DNA of 64,000 nt from Pseudarthrobacter phenanthrenivorans Sphe3 (GTDB lineage Bacteria > Actinomycetota > Actinomycetes > Actinomycetales > Micrococcaceae), in the NCBI RefSeq assembly GCF_000189535.1, contig NC_015145.1, positions 3,782,001 to 3,846,000 of the forward strand, in the 5' to 3' direction. Below are positions 1 to 8,429 of this stretch, one piece after another (the first letter of the stretch is position 1; the number at the start of each line of letters is the position of its first letter). The notes beneath the pieces are model-generated. The model saw only the letters and a list, made by a program, of their open reading frames with translations, did no database searches and was not told where the DNA came from. The translations under genes and the position numbers were made by a program.

Positions 1-386
1 TAGGCCTCCGCGTACTCGGCGCCGCCCTGCACCACTGTGGCTCCAATGGCCTTCAGCTTCTGGACTTTCAGCGCGGGAGCGGCGGCAGGGATGAACACCG
101 TGGCGGGCACGCCCAGCTGCGCGGCGGCATAAGCGTTGGCCAGGCCCGCGTTGCCGCCCGAGGCCACGACAATGCCGACGCCGGCCTTCAGCTCGCCGCG
201 CTCCTTTGCGGCGAGCACCCTGTTGAGTGCACCGCGGGCCTTGAACGTGCCGGTGTGCTGCATGAACTCGCACTTGAACCAGACTGGGCCGGGAAAATTC
301 TCCGGGTCACCTTCCAGGACGGGCGTAAAGCGGGTGAGCCCCGCGGTCCTTCGGGCCGCCTGCTCCACGTCGGCGCGGGTAAGCAT
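1..386 (-). CDS. Threonine/serine dehydratase-like PLP enzyme, truncated by the window edge
   Basis: Only the first 128 residues are in the window; the C-terminal part lies beyond position 1. The protein belongs to the fold-type II PLP enzymes (threonine/serine ammonia-lyase or threonine-synthase type). The visible part has the Schiff-base lysine motif GTFKARGA near residue 50 and the phosphate-binding SGGNAG loop near residue 76, so the PLP site is intact as far as it can be seen. It starts at an ATG (386-384) with a GACGAGG ribosome site that lies in the end of the upstream gene, 7 bp away, so the two are probably cotranscribed. Which substrate it uses cannot be told from this fragment. Confidence 0.8.
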   Translation of the reverse strand, partial: MLTRADVEQAARRTAGLTRFTPVLEGDPENFPGPVWFKCEFMQHTGTFKARGALNRVLAAKERGELKAGVGIVVASGGNAGLANAYAAAQLGVPATVFIPAAAPALKVQKLKAIGATVVQGGAEYAEA

Positions 387-393
387 TGGCTGG

Positions 394-654
394 TCAGACC
401 TCGTCGTCCCAGGTTCCGGGCTCCTGCAGCGCCTCCTCCGGCTTGTGGTCCGAGGGCGGTTCACCGCTGCCGGCGAAGGAGGCCGGCACGGTTCCGCCGG
501 CGTGGGTTTGCTGCTCCTCGCGGATGTTGCCGGCGCCAGGCAGTTCCGGGTGCTGGCCGCTCATCGGCGCCTGCTTCGCTTCCTTGGCCTCATCCGGATC
601 CCCCGGGCCGCGAAGGTCTGCGGTGTTCTGCGGCTCATCATTGCTAGCAGTCAT
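394..654 (-). CDS. Small acidic, hydrophilic hypothetical protein (86 aa)
   Basis: An 86-residue protein rich in Glu, Asp, Pro, Gly and Gln, with no hydrophobic segment, no cysteine and no recognisable domain; it looks disordered. The ATG at 654-652 is chosen over upstream in-frame starts because AAAGGCAGG lies just before it and because residues further upstream are unlike a real protein. It precedes the dehydratase by 7 bp on the same strand. I do not recognise a function. Similar short acidic proteins are common hypothetical genes in Arthrobacter relatives. Confidence 0.6.
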   Translation of the reverse strand: MTASNDEPQNTADLRGPGDPDEAKEAKQAPMSGQHPELPGAGNIREEQQTHAGGTVPASFAGSGEPPSDHKPEEALQEPGTWDDEV

Positions 655-867
655 GGTCCTGCCTTTCGGTTGGGAACTGCGGCGGGCGGGAACTGAACCC
701 GCACGGTCCTCCAGCCTACGGGCTGAACCGTGCCCGCCGCAGGATTGTGGTGGAGGCAACTGCGCATGGAGGCAGCCTGTGGAATACAGTATGGAACCTG
801 TGAATCGGCGGACCACCGGGACTTTCCTGGCCCAGCCTGCGTTGTACCAGTGGCGGAAGGAGGCCAT

Positions 868-1473
868 GTGCTCATAGTCCTGACCGGAATCGACGGTTCG
901 GGGAAGTCCACGGCTGCCCAAGCGCTCGTATCAGCAGTCCAGGCCAGGGGCGGGGCTGCCTTGCTGCTGAACAACCACGCGGGCAGGCGCGCCATGTCTG
1001 TTTTTTCAGCGAAGCTGGGAATCCGGCTGCCGGCCAGGGCCGCAGACGCTGCGGAGACCATCTTCCGGGTGTGGAATGTGCTGCTGAACCATCTGCGGAC
1101 CAGCCGCTTCGATGGGCTGGTGGTGATGGACCGGCACCTGTACTGCCAGCTTGCCCTCCGGGCGGCCAAGGGCCTGCCCCGCGGCCGCCTGCTCCCTTGG
1201 CTGCTGGCCGCACTGCCGGCGCCTGACGCCGTCGTGCACCTGGAAGTCGACCCCCGGCTCGCCCACGAGCGCATCAAGGCGAGGGGTTCCGATGCGGAAT
1301 CGCTGGAGGACCTTGCGGCCTTCGACGACGGCTACCGCCGGCTGCCGGAATACCCACAGTTCGTCACCGTGGACGCCTCGGTGCCCGCTCCCGAGCTCGT
1401 GCGAAGGCTTGACGCACTGATCTCCCAGCTTCCCCCGCGGAGCATGGAAGGCCCCCTTCTGGCACCCAACTAA
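868..1473 (+). CDS. Thymidylate-kinase-like P-loop kinase
   Basis: A 201-residue nucleotide kinase fold. It has a P-loop GIDGSGKST at residues 7-15 and a DRH motif near residue 90 that corresponds to the DR(Y/S/H) motif of dTMP kinases. The GTG at 868 is chosen because GGAAGGAGG ends about 5 nt upstream and the P-loop then lies at the usual distance from the N terminus. Family members phosphorylate dTMP with ATP, but this short divergent copy, next to no nucleotide genes, may act on another substrate. It stands alone and ends 25 bp before a strong hairpin terminator. Confidence 0.75.
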   Translation: MLIVLTGIDGSGKSTAAQALVSAVQARGGAALLLNNHAGRRAMSVFSAKLGIRLPARAADAAETIFRVWNVLLNHLRTSRFDGLVVMDRHLYCQLALRAAKGLPRGRLLPWLLAALPAPDAVVHLEVDPRLAHERIKARGSDAESLEDLAAFDDGYRRLPEYPQFVTVDASVPAPELVRRLDALISQLPPRSMEGPLLAPN

Positions 1474-1499
1474 CAGTCCAGGACAGCGGGCACACCAAG

Positions 1500-1533
1500 A
1501 AGGCGGCGGACCCGCAGGTACGCCGCCTTCTTT
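1500..1533. terminator. Intrinsic terminator between convergent genes
   Basis: A perfect 9-bp stem (AAGGCGGCG at 1500-1508 with CGCCGCCTT at 1521-1529) has a 12-nt loop and is followed by CTTT. It lies between the kinase gene and the convergent lipoprotein gene and can serve both strands, because the left arm supplies As upstream for the opposite strand. Confidence 0.75.
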
Positions 1534-1548
1534 ACTGCCCGCCAGGTC

Positions 1549-2406
1549 CTAGCGTGATGCCGTCGGGGAAGGCGAGGTAGTCGTGCCTTCCTCCGTCTCG
1601 CTCTCCGTCGCAGACGGTGAGGCTGAACCGCTTGGTGAGGACGTGCTGGTGGAACCGGAAGTGCTGGTGGACGTTGGGCTGGACGTCGCACTGCCGCCGT
1701 CGGCCTTCTTCAGGACTTCATTGATGAGGTCCTCAAGTTCCTTCTGATCCGGATCGCCCAGGTTGGCGCCGCTCTTGGTGGCAACTACCAGCAGCCGGCC
1801 CTCGGCGGCAGAAACCTGCATCAGTTTCTGCTGGTTTTCACCGCTGCGGGTGCTCAGGGTGGCGAAGGTCTTTTCGGCGTCGGTCTCCGCCTGGAGCTCC
1901 TCGCTGTTGACCTCGTACTTTTGTCCCAGCGCTTCTACAGAGAAAGTGGCGCACTGGTCCATCTTGCCGCTGATCCCGGTCAGCACCTCCACGGCGTCCG
2001 GCCCTTCACTGCCCGACTGCGCGGACAGGGTGCGCGGCTGGTCCCCTTCCGAGAGTGCAACTGCGACATCACCGCTTTCCACCGTGTCCAGCAGTCCCGC
2101 CGTGGCAATGTCCTTGCAGTCAGCAGGATCCACGTTTGCGGTGCTCAGCAGCAGGTTGGCGATGTTGCCGCCCTGGTCAACCTGCTCCTTGGAGTACAGT
2201 TTCAGCTCGTTGCCGTCGTCGTCCTTCATGCCGGAGATCAGCTCGCGGAGCTCATCCTCGCTGTAGACCTTCGCCTCAGCCGTGGCGGAGGCAGATGCCG
2301 AAGTCGCCGAAGGGGAGGGGCTGGCAGCGCCACCCCCGCCGCCCGTGCATCCGGCCAGCGCAATCATCGCCGCTGTCATCAATCCAAGCGCAGGTACTTT
2401 TCGCAT
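1549..2406 (-). CDS. Putative secreted lipoprotein of unknown function
   Basis: A 285-residue protein with a lipoprotein signal peptide: charged start MRK, hydrophobic stretch, lipobox LAGC with the lipidated cysteine at residue 20. A Gly/Ser/Ala linker follows, then a soluble domain (about residues 45-235) with several Asp/Glu-rich stretches and two cysteines, and a Ser/Thr-rich tail of about 40 residues ending the protein. It should be anchored on the outer face of the membrane. The ATG at 2406 is preferred over a TTG three codons upstream because AAGGGG lies 9 nt before it. I do not recognise the domain; it may be a sensor or cell-wall protein. Confidence 0.7.
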   Translation of the reverse strand: MRKVPALGLMTAAMIALAGCTGGGGGAASPSPSATSASASATAEAKVYSEDELRELISGMKDDDGNELKLYSKEQVDQGGNIANLLLSTANVDPADCKDIATAGLLDTVESGDVAVALSEGDQPRTLSAQSGSEGPDAVEVLTGISGKMDQCATFSVEALGQKYEVNSEELQAETDAEKTFATLSTRSGENQQKLMQVSAAEGRLLVVATKSGANLGDPDQKELEDLINEVLKKADGGSATSSPTSTSTSGSTSTSSPSGSASPSATESETEEGTTTSPSPTASR

Positions 2407-2432
2407 CAGGTACAACCCCTTGTTAGATAGGA

Positions 2433-2444
2433 AGCATGCTTAGT
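2433..2444. promoter_or_regulatory. AGCATGCTTAGT motif shared with the promoter of a secreted protein
   Basis: The 12-mer AGCATGCTTAGT occurs here, upstream of the lipoprotein gene, and again at 30976-30987 upstream of the small secreted protein. Its core AGCATGCT is palindromic. The two target genes both encode exported proteins. A common regulator or sigma-factor element is only an inference. Confidence 0.3.
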
Positions 2445-2547
2445 GTTTCCAGCCTAAGGGGTTTTGGCTGCGCCGGGAAATACCGGAACGGTAACTTTCC
2501 GATTGACGGACGCCTCGCCCTAGTCCCTCGTGGGATAATTCCAAGGT

Positions 2548-2562
2548 GGTCCTTACCGGACC
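2548..2562. promoter_or_regulatory. GGTCC-N5-GGACC inverted repeat before the gntR gene
   Basis: A perfect 5-bp inverted repeat with a 5-bp spacer sits 25 bp before the start of the GntR regulator. It shares the GGTC/GACC half-sites with the DasR-type operator at 4209-4224, so autoregulation is plausible but not shown. Confidence 0.35.
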
Positions 2563-2586
2563 GCTCCAGTTATGGGAGGGGCCGAC

Positions 2587-3417
2587 ATGCCAGCCACAGC
2601 ACCATCCGGGAGCACCGCTCCGGCGGCGAGCGCGCACATTAATAATTCGCAGGTGCCCAAGCATGAGCAGTTACGCCTCATAATCCTGAAGCTCGCCAAG
2701 GAGGAGCTGGAACCGGGCGCCCGGCTCCCCAGCGAGCGGACGCTGATGGATTCCTACGGGGTCAGCCGCATCACGGTGCGGGCGGCGATTGGCCGGCTGG
2801 TCAACGAAGGACACCTGGTCCGGGTTCCCGCAAAGGGCACTTTCGTGGCCGATTCGCCCGTGCAGTCCACCCTCCACCTGGCCTCGTTCACGCAGGAGAT
2901 GGAGGCCATGGGCCACACCCCCAGCACGGTGGTCCTGGTGGCCGAGGCCGCCGCGGCACCGGACGATACAGCCGAGGCGCTGAACCTCTCCCCGGGGGCC
3001 GAGGCCATCCACCTCAAGCGGCTCCGCCTGGCGGACGGGAGGCCGGTCAGCGTCGATGACGCCTGGTACAACCCGGAGCATGCCCCCGGACTGCTGGAGA
3101 TCGACCTGACGGGCTCGGTGTACAAGGCCCTGGCCGCCCAGTTCGGCCACCAGATTGACCGGGCACGGCAAAGCGTCCGGTCCGAGGGCGCCCCCGCTGA
3201 CGTAGGGGCGCTCCTCGGAACCGGAACGGGCGCGCCGGTGCTGGCCTTCGACAGGGTGTCCTATTCAGGACCGCTGGCCATCGAGCACTCGCGCTCCTGG
3301 TACCGCTCGGACCGCTACTCGCTCACCATGGAAGTCCGGCTGCAGGACTCACCCTGCCCACGTTTTAGTCCAGCGAAAACAGGCCGGCCCCAGCCTTCAC
3401 GGCACCGGTTGCCATGA
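2587..3417 (+). CDS. GntR/HutC-type regulator of amino-sugar uptake (DasR/NagR-like)
   Basis: A 276-residue regulator. Residues about 22-88 form the GntR winged helix, with the typical PSERTLMDSYGVSRITVR recognition region, and residues about 95-245 form a UTRA effector domain that binds sugar phosphates in this family. The ATG at 2587 follows GGGAGGGG by 5-6 nt. Family members such as DasR and NagR respond to glucosamine-6-phosphate. The neighbouring PTS, nagB and nagA genes and the dre-like operator at 4209-4224 support that role. Its last 53 bp overlap the 3' end of the convergent IIA gene. Confidence 0.85.
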   Translation: MPATAPSGSTAPAASAHINNSQVPKHEQLRLIILKLAKEELEPGARLPSERTLMDSYGVSRITVRAAIGRLVNEGHLVRVPAKGTFVADSPVQSTLHLASFTQEMEAMGHTPSTVVLVAEAAAAPDDTAEALNLSPGAEAIHLKRLRLADGRPVSVDDAWYNPEHAPGLLEIDLTGSVYKALAAQFGHQIDRARQSVRSEGAPADVGALLGTGTGAPVLAFDRVSYSGPLAIEHSRSWYRSDRYSLTMEVRLQDSPCPRFSPAKTGRPQPSRHRLP

Positions 3418-3823
3418 GCGTTGCCGTGTCCGGCTTGGTATCAAGCACGACGACGGGACTCACCATCGAGTAACCGGCCGCCAGGGCGGCGGCGGGGTCC
3501 ACATGCATTACGGGCTCACCGGCGCCCACGGTGTCGCCCTGGGCGATCAGCAGCTTAAAGCCTTCGCCCTTGAGCTTCACGGTATCGATACCCACATGGG
3601 TGAGCACTCCCCTCCCCGCTGACTCCACCACCACGAAGGCGTGCGGCAGGAGCTTGACCACTTTTCCGGCGACCGGGGACACGACGTCGAACGCCTCCCC
3701 CGCCGGCGGCTCAACGGCCGCGCCTGAACCCACCATCTGGCCCGCAAAGACCGGATCCGGGACGCCTGACAACGGAACCACGCTGCCGCTGATGGGCGCG
3801 TGGACAACAAGCGTTTCCGGCAT
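3365..3823 (-). CDS. PTS glucose/GlcNAc-family EIIA protein
   Basis: A stand-alone 152-residue EIIA of the Crr type. It takes phosphate from HPr and passes it to EIIB. His61 (in HAFVV) and His76 (in VLTHVGIDTV) match the paired histidines of E. coli EIIA-Glc, with the same 15-residue spacing; His76 is the expected phosphorylation site. Its ATG overlaps the TGA of the upstream EIIB gene (TGATG), so translation is coupled. The 3' end overlaps the convergent gntR gene by 53 bp. Together with the IIB and IIC genes it makes a three-polypeptide GlcNAc-type permease. Confidence 0.92.
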   Translation of the reverse strand: MPETLVVHAPISGSVVPLSGVPDPVFAGQMVGSGAAVEPPAGEAFDVVSPVAGKVVKLLPHAFVVVESAGRGVLTHVGIDTVKLKGEGFKLLIAQGDTVGAGEPVMHVDPAAALAAGYSMVSPVVVLDTKPDTATLMATGAVKAGAGLFSLD

Positions 3824-4053
3824 CAGAGCAGGTCCTCGATGTCTTCGGCCAGGTTGTCCGCCTCAGGGCCAACAATCACCTGGACTGCGGTTCCGGCAGC
3901 AAGGACGCCGTGGGCTCCGGCAGCTTTCAGGGCGGCTTCATTGACCAGCGACCCATCCTTGACCTCGGTACGCAGGCGGGTGATGCAGGCCTCGACCTCC
4001 ACGATGTTGGCGGCTCCACCCAGGCCCTCAATGATCTTTTCTGCTTTCGACAT
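3823..4053 (-). CDS. PTS glucose/GlcNAc-family EIIB protein
   Basis: A 76-residue stand-alone EIIB domain. Cys23, in the ACITRLR motif, is the phosphorylated residue of the family. It is chosen to start at the ATG 4053-4051 because this is the normal N terminus of the domain (MSKAEKIIEGLGG). It passes phosphate from EIIA to the sugar bound by EIIC. It is encoded divergently from the IIC gene, so both probably share the regulated region 4054-4284. Confidence 0.9.
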   Translation of the reverse strand: MSKAEKIIEGLGGAANIVEVEACITRLRTEVKDGSLVNEAALKAAGAHGVLAAGTAVQVIVGPEADNLAEDIEDLL

Positions 4054-4208
4054 GGCTGCCCTTTCTGACGGTGCCCCGCGGAGCACTGCTTCAGCACCAG
4101 GACCGGCGGCCCAAGTGCGACCAATTATGTTCCCGTTTATCGGAACCGTCAGCGCCTCCCTGGAAGATCTCCTCCCTTGACAGGCGCTCGTGGGATGAAT
4201 CACACTGA

Positions 4209-4224
4209 ACTGGTCATAACCAGA
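4209..4224. promoter_or_regulatory. DasR-type (dre-like) operator
   Basis: The sequence ACTGGTCATAACCAGA closely matches the Streptomyces dre consensus ACTGGTCTAGACCAGT (13 of 16 positions). It lies in the divergent region between the IIB and IIC genes, 60 bp before the IIC start. The likely ligand protein is the GntR/UTRA regulator at 2587-3417, which would be released by amino-sugar phosphates. Confidence 0.7.
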
Positions 4225-4284
4225 CAGTACCGGCTGGAACCGTTTCTTCACAAGCCCCCACCCGATCCCCGCAGAGGTGTAACC

Positions 4285-5535
4285 ATGTCAACATCCGAGA
4301 CCGCCGCCCTGGCGCCCGAGAAAAAGCCGAACAAGGCCTTCGCAACCCTCCAGCGGCTGGGCCGTTGCCTGATGCTGCCCATCGCCGTCCTCCCCGCAGC
4401 CGGCATCCTGCTGCGTATTGGCCAGGCTGACCTGCTGGGCGCCATCCCCGGGTTTGAGGGCGGGGCAGCGGTCATCTCCGCGGCAGGCAATGCCGTCTTC
4501 ACCTGGCTGCCACTCATCTTCGCCGTCGGTATCGCCATCGGCTGGGCCAAGAAAGCCGACGGTTCCACCGCATTGGCAGCCGTGGTGGGATACATGGTGA
4601 TCGACGGCGTCTTCAAGGCCATGTCCCCGCTGGTCCTGGCCGGGCAGGTCGACCCTGCCGGCAAGCCGGCGATGATCAACTACGGCGTCCTGGCCGGCAT
4701 CGTTGTGGGCCTGCTGTCCGCCATGCTCTGGCAGCGTTTCTACCGCACCAAGCTGCCGGACTTCCTGGGCTTCTTCAGCGGCCGCCGCCTGGTGCCCATC
4801 CTGACGTCCGTCACCAGCCTGGCAGCCGGCGTCGTCCTTGCCCTGTTCTACCCGCTCTTCAACGCCGGCCTCTCGGCAGTGGGTGAAGCCGTAGCCGGCA
4901 ACGCCGTGGCCGGTGGCGGCGTCTACGGTTTCGCCAACCGCATGCTTATCCCGGCCGGCCTGCACCACATCCTCAACTCCGCCGTCTGGTTCCTCATCGG
5001 CGACTACACCGACGCTTCCGGGCAGCTGGTCCGCGGCGACCTCAACCGCTTCTTCGCCGGCGACCCCAGCGCGGGCATCTTCATGACCGGATTCTTCCCC
5101 ATCATGATGTTCGGCCTGCCGGCAGCAGCCCTCGCCATCTGGCGCCACGCCAAGCCCTCCCAGAAGAAGATCGTGGGCGGCATCATGCTCTCCACCGCCC
5201 TCACCGCGTTCTTCACCGGCATCACCGAACCGCTCGAGTACTCCTTCATGTTCGTCGCCTTCCCGCTCTACATCGTCCACGCAGTCCTCACCGGCACATC
5301 CATGGCCCTGGTCAACGCCCTGGACATCCACCATGGCTTTACGTTCTCCGCCGGGCTGATCGACTTCGTCCTCAACTTCGGCAAATCGGAAAACGGGTGG
5401 CTGCTCATCCCCATCGGACTCGGTTACGCGGTGATCTACTACTTCCTCTTCTCCATCGTCATCAAGCGCTGGAACCTGCGGACTCCCGGGCGCGAGGATG
5501 ACGAGGTCACCGTGGAGACCGACGCCGCCAAATAA
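4285..5535 (+). CDS. PTS GlcNAc/glucose-type EIIC membrane component
   Basis: A 416-residue membrane protein of the EIIC-Glc/NagE type with about ten hydrophobic segments. Family motifs are visible: [19 protein letters not shown] near the N terminus, [15 protein letters not shown] in the middle, and [12 protein letters not shown] near residue 315 (the sugar-site Glu loop). The ATG at 4285 follows AGAGGTG. It has no fused IIB or IIA domain; these are the separate genes encoded divergently. With nagB and nagA downstream, N-acetylglucosamine is the most likely substrate. Confidence 0.9.
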   Translation: MSTSETAALAPEKKPNKAFATLQRLGRCLMLPIAVLPAAGILLRIGQADLLGAIPGFEGGAAVISAAGNAVFTWLPLIFAVGIAIGWAKKADGSTALAAVVGYMVIDGVFKAMSPLVLAGQVDPAGKPAMINYGVLAGIVVGLLSAMLWQRFYRTKLPDFLGFFSGRRLVPILTSVTSLAAGVVLALFYPLFNAGLSAVGEAVAGNAVAGGGVYGFANRMLIPAGLHHILNSAVWFLIGDYTDASGQLVRGDLNRFFAGDPSAGIFMTGFFPIMMFGLPAAALAIWRHAKPSQKKIVGGIMLSTALTAFFTGITEPLEYSFMFVAFPLYIVHAVLTGTSMALVNALDIHHGFTFSAGLIDFVLNFGKSENGWLLIPIGLGYAVIYYFLFSIVIKRWNLRTPGREDDEVTVETDAAK

Positions 5536-5606
5536 CGGCGTTCCCCTTCTCCGCTCAGGCCACCGCACCGGCACCCAGAACCAGCAACCGAAAGCAGCTT
5601 CACCGC

Positions 5607-6386
5607 ATGGAAATCATCATCCTTCCCACCCCTGCCGACGTAGCCCGCACGGCTGCAGACGCCATTGAGGAGCAGGTCCGCCGGGGCCCGTGCGTCCTGG
5701 GACTGGCCACCGGGTCTACCCCCTTGGGCACCTACCAGGAGCTCATTGGACGGCACCGGACCGGCGGCCTGAGCTTCGCCCAGGCCCAGGCGTTCCTCCT
5801 CGACGAGTATGTGGGCCTGCCCGGCGCGCACCCGCAGTCCTACCATTCGGTGATCCGGGACGAGTTCACGGCCAGCGTGGATTTTGCGGCGGATGGGGTA
5901 CTTGGCCTGGACGGCATGGCGGAGGATCCCCAGGCCGAGGTGGAGCAGTACGAGGCGCGGATTGCCGCCGCTGGAGGCGTGGATATCCAGATCCTGGGCA
6001 TCGGCACGGACGGGCATGTGGGCTTCAACGAACCCATGTCCTCGCTGGGATCCCGCACCCGGATCAAGACGCTCACCCGCCAGACGCGGCAGGACAACGC
6101 CCGATTCTTCGACTCCGCGGACGATGTCCCGGACCATGTCCTGACCCAGGGACTGGGCACCATCCGCGAGGCCCGGCACCTGCTGCTGCTCGCCATGGGG
6201 GAGGCGAAGGCGGAAGCCATTGCGGCCGCCGTCGAAGGTCCTGTCGCTGCCATCTGCCCGGCATCCGCGCTCCAACTGCACCCGCACGTCTCGGTCCTGG
6301 TGGACGAGGCGGCCGCCTCACGGCTGGCGCACCGGGACTACTACACGGACACGTTCGGGCGGAAGCCGGCGTGGCAGGGACTTTGA
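5607..6386 (+). CDS. nagB: Glucosamine-6-phosphate deaminase
   Basis: A 259-residue NagB. It converts glucosamine-6-phosphate to fructose-6-phosphate and ammonia in the cytosol. The hallmark motifs are present: [11 protein letters not shown] for phosphate binding, FLLDEYVGL with the catalytic Asp, and [11 protein letters not shown] with the active-site His. Length and start agree with the family. It sits 71 bp after the IIC gene and overlaps cutC by 16 bp, so it belongs to one GlcNAc-use transcription unit. Confidence 0.95.
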   Translation: MEIIILPTPADVARTAADAIEEQVRRGPCVLGLATGSTPLGTYQELIGRHRTGGLSFAQAQAFLLDEYVGLPGAHPQSYHSVIRDEFTASVDFAADGVLGLDGMAEDPQAEVEQYEARIAAAGGVDIQILGIGTDGHVGFNEPMSSLGSRTRIKTLTRQTRQDNARFFDSADDVPDHVLTQGLGTIREARHLLLLAMGEAKAEAIAAAVEGPVAAICPASALQLHPHVSVLVDEAAASRLAHRDYYTDTFGRKPAWQGL

Positions 6387-7162
6387 GCACGGGCCAGGGC
6401 GCGCCGGTCGCTGCTGTCAGCCGGCCCCAGCTGGAACTTGCCGTGGAGAATGCCGACGGCGTGCGGCTGGCTGCCGCCGTCGGCGCCGCCCGCGTTGAGC
6501 TCTGCGCCGCCCTCGCCCAGACCGAAGGCATCACGCCCAGCCTCGGCATGACGGAACAAGCCTGCCGTGTTGGACTCCCCGTCCACGTCCTGGTGCGGCC
6601 TCGGCCGGGACACTTCACCTGCTCGAATGATGAACTCGGCGTCATTGAGCGCGACGTGGCGGTCTCCCTTGCTGCCGGCGCCGCGGGCGTGGTGGTGGGG
6701 GTGCTCGCGGCCGATGGAGGGCCGGACGTTCCCGCCCTCCGCCGGATCGTTGCAGCGGCACGCCGGTCCAATCCGTCGGCGGAAATCACGTTCCACCGGG
6801 CATTCGATGCTGCCCTCGCGGCCGGCACCGACCCTGCCGGTGCGCTTGGCCGGCTCCAGCAGGCAGGCGTGGACCGCGTCCTGACCAGCGGCGGCAGCCC
6901 CGACTGCGCTGCCGGCCTCAGCATGCTGGGTCGTCTGGTTGAGCTGGGACGCACGCACGCGCCGTCGGTCCAGATCATGGCCGGGGGCGGTGTGACGCTT
7001 GACCTGGTACCGTCGCTGCTCGGCAGCGGCGTCCAGGCCGTGCATACCTCCGCCAGGCCCCGCCTGACCGGCCATTCCGGTATGGACAGGGCAGATGCTG
7101 CGGATCCTGACCTGGCGGCCAGGCTGGCGGCAGCACTGACGGCGGGAGGCTTGGAATCATGA
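6371..7162 (+). CDS. cutC: CutC-family TIM-barrel protein
   Basis: A 263-residue CutC-type barrel: [10 protein letters not shown] at the N-terminal strand, [34 protein letters not shown] and IMAGGG follow in family order. The GTG at 6371 is chosen; it overlaps the end of nagB by 16 bp, and a TTG at 6383 is the alternative. The stop overlaps the start of nagA by 4 bp. CutC was named for copper tolerance in E. coli, but its biochemical role is uncertain. Its tight coupling with nagB and nagA here points to a role linked with amino-sugar catabolism. Confidence 0.85.
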   Translation: MAGTLSTGQGAPVAAVSRPQLELAVENADGVRLAAAVGAARVELCAALAQTEGITPSLGMTEQACRVGLPVHVLVRPRPGHFTCSNDELGVIERDVAVSLAAGAAGVVVGVLAADGGPDVPALRRIVAAARRSNPSAEITFHRAFDAALAAGTDPAGALGRLQQAGVDRVLTSGGSPDCAAGLSMLGRLVELGRTHAPSVQIMAGGGVTLDLVPSLLGSGVQAVHTSARPRLTGHSGMDRADAADPDLAARLAAALTAGGLES

Positions 7163-8376
7163 GTACCGGGCTGATTCTTCGTGGCCGCATCGTCACTGGA
7201 AGTATGGACGTCCCCGACGGCGTCGTGGCCGTCGACGGCGGCGTCATCACCTACGCGGGCCCGGCGTCGGGATTTTCCGTGGCGGACTCAGACGGGGCTG
7301 AAAGTGCCGGGCACGACGTTCCCGGACGCATACTGTTGCCCGGACTGGTGGACCTGCATTGCCATGGGGCACTGGGCTCGGATTTCTCCGAGGGATCCGT
7401 CAACGGTGCCCGGTCAGCGGCACGGTATCTGCACAGCCGCGGAACCACCACGCTGTTGGCCAGCCTTGTCACGGGATCGCCGGAGCACCTGGTCCGGAAC
7501 CTCGGAGTCCTGCGGGGACTGACCAATGACGGGCTGATCGCTGGTTCCCATCTTGAGGGTCCGTTCCTCGCTTCCGCACAGTGCGGCGCGCACGACCCCG
7601 GGCTCCTGCGCGAACCCGATGCCGGACTTATTGCCGCCCTGCTGGCGGCCGCCGGGCCCTCGCTGGCTTCCATGACCCTGGCGGCCGAGCTTCCTGGGGC
7701 TGCGGCCCTGGTGGACGTGCTCACTACGAGGGGGATCATTCCATCCCTGGGCCACACTGCGGCGGACCACGGCACCGCGGCTTCCTTCCTGGAACAGGCG
7801 GCCGCAGGGCTTGCCGGGCCAGGGAATTCCACCGGCCGGGTCCGCCCCACTGTCACACACCTCTTCAATGCGATGCCCAGCCTGCACCACCGCTCCCCCG
7901 GCCCCGTAGCGGCCAGTATCAGCGCGGCCCATGCCGGCGACGCCGTGGTGGAGCTGATTGCCGACGGCGTCCACCTGGCTCCGGAAACGGTCAGGATGGT
8001 CTTCGAACTGGTGGGGGCGGGCAACATCGCGCTTGTTACGGATTCGATGGCGGCAACGGGCCTGCAGGATGGCCAGTACCGGCTGGGAACCCTGGCCGTC
8101 ACGGTTGACCAGGGCGTGGCCAGGGTGGACAAGACAGGGGCAATCGCCGGCGGAACCGCTACCTTGCTGGACGTGGTGCGGTCCACGGTGGCAGCCGGTG
8201 TCACCCTGCAGGATGCGGTCCAGGCGGCGACGGCCGTACCTGCCTCCGTGCTGGGGCTGTCGCCGCAGGTGGGTGACCTCCGTGCCGGCATGCGGGCGGA
8301 CATCGTGGTTGTTGACCTGGACCTGCATCTTGCGGGAGTCCTGCGCCAGGGAGACTGGGTCACACCGCTGGGGTAG
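7159..8376 (+). CDS. nagA: N-acetylglucosamine-6-phosphate deacetylase
   Basis: A 405-residue amidohydrolase that removes acetate from GlcNAc-6-phosphate, giving the substrate of NagB. Metal and catalytic motifs are visible: DLHCHGALGSDF, the EGPFL glutamate, SLGHT, THLFNAM and VTDSMAATG with the catalytic Asp. It overlaps cutC by ATGA and ends the nag operon. Confidence 0.95.
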   Translation: MSTGLILRGRIVTGSMDVPDGVVAVDGGVITYAGPASGFSVADSDGAESAGHDVPGRILLPGLVDLHCHGALGSDFSEGSVNGARSAARYLHSRGTTTLLASLVTGSPEHLVRNLGVLRGLTNDGLIAGSHLEGPFLASAQCGAHDPGLLREPDAGLIAALLAAAGPSLASMTLAAELPGAAALVDVLTTRGIIPSLGHTAADHGTAASFLEQAAAGLAGPGNSTGRVRPTVTHLFNAMPSLHHRSPGPVAASISAAHAGDAVVELIADGVHLAPETVRMVFELVGAGNIALVTDSMAATGLQDGQYRLGTLAVTVDQGVARVDKTGAIAGGTATLLDVVRSTVAAGVTLQDAVQAATAVPASVLGLSPQVGDLRAGMRADIVVVDLDLHLAGVLRQGDWVTPLG

Positions 8377-8390
8377 CGCTCTTCGCTGCG

Positions 8391-8429
8391 TGACAGTTAA
8401 ATGTCAGACCCCACTGACAGGATGGATTC
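8391..8429 (+). promoter_or_regulatory. Conserved-looking leader of the DUF222-HNH gene
   Basis: The leader has three TGACAG/TGTCAG words (8391, 8402, 8415) around a TGTCAGACCCC stretch, then CAGGAT at 8418-8423 exactly 6 nt before the ATG. The last part looks like a -10 hexamer of a leaderless transcript. From memory, genes of the 13E12 family often carry a similar TGTCrGACCCC stretch; this needs checking. Confidence 0.4.
8418..8423 (+). promoter_or_regulatory. -10-like CAGGAT of the HNH gene
   Basis: CAGGAT lies exactly 6 nt before the ATG at 8430; the same word in the same place precedes the GNAT gene (30301-30306). Confidence 0.35.

Noticed and set aside
4288..5574. 428-codon minus-strand frame opposite the PTS IIC gene
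   Set aside because: Composition (Gly/Glu/Asp/Gln-rich without hydrophobic core) is that of a shadow frame; the plus strand carries clear EIIC motifs.
5690..6370. Long N-terminal extension of the cutC frame inside nagB
   Set aside because: This part is the nagB sequence read in another frame and has no CutC similarity; CutC begins near 6371.
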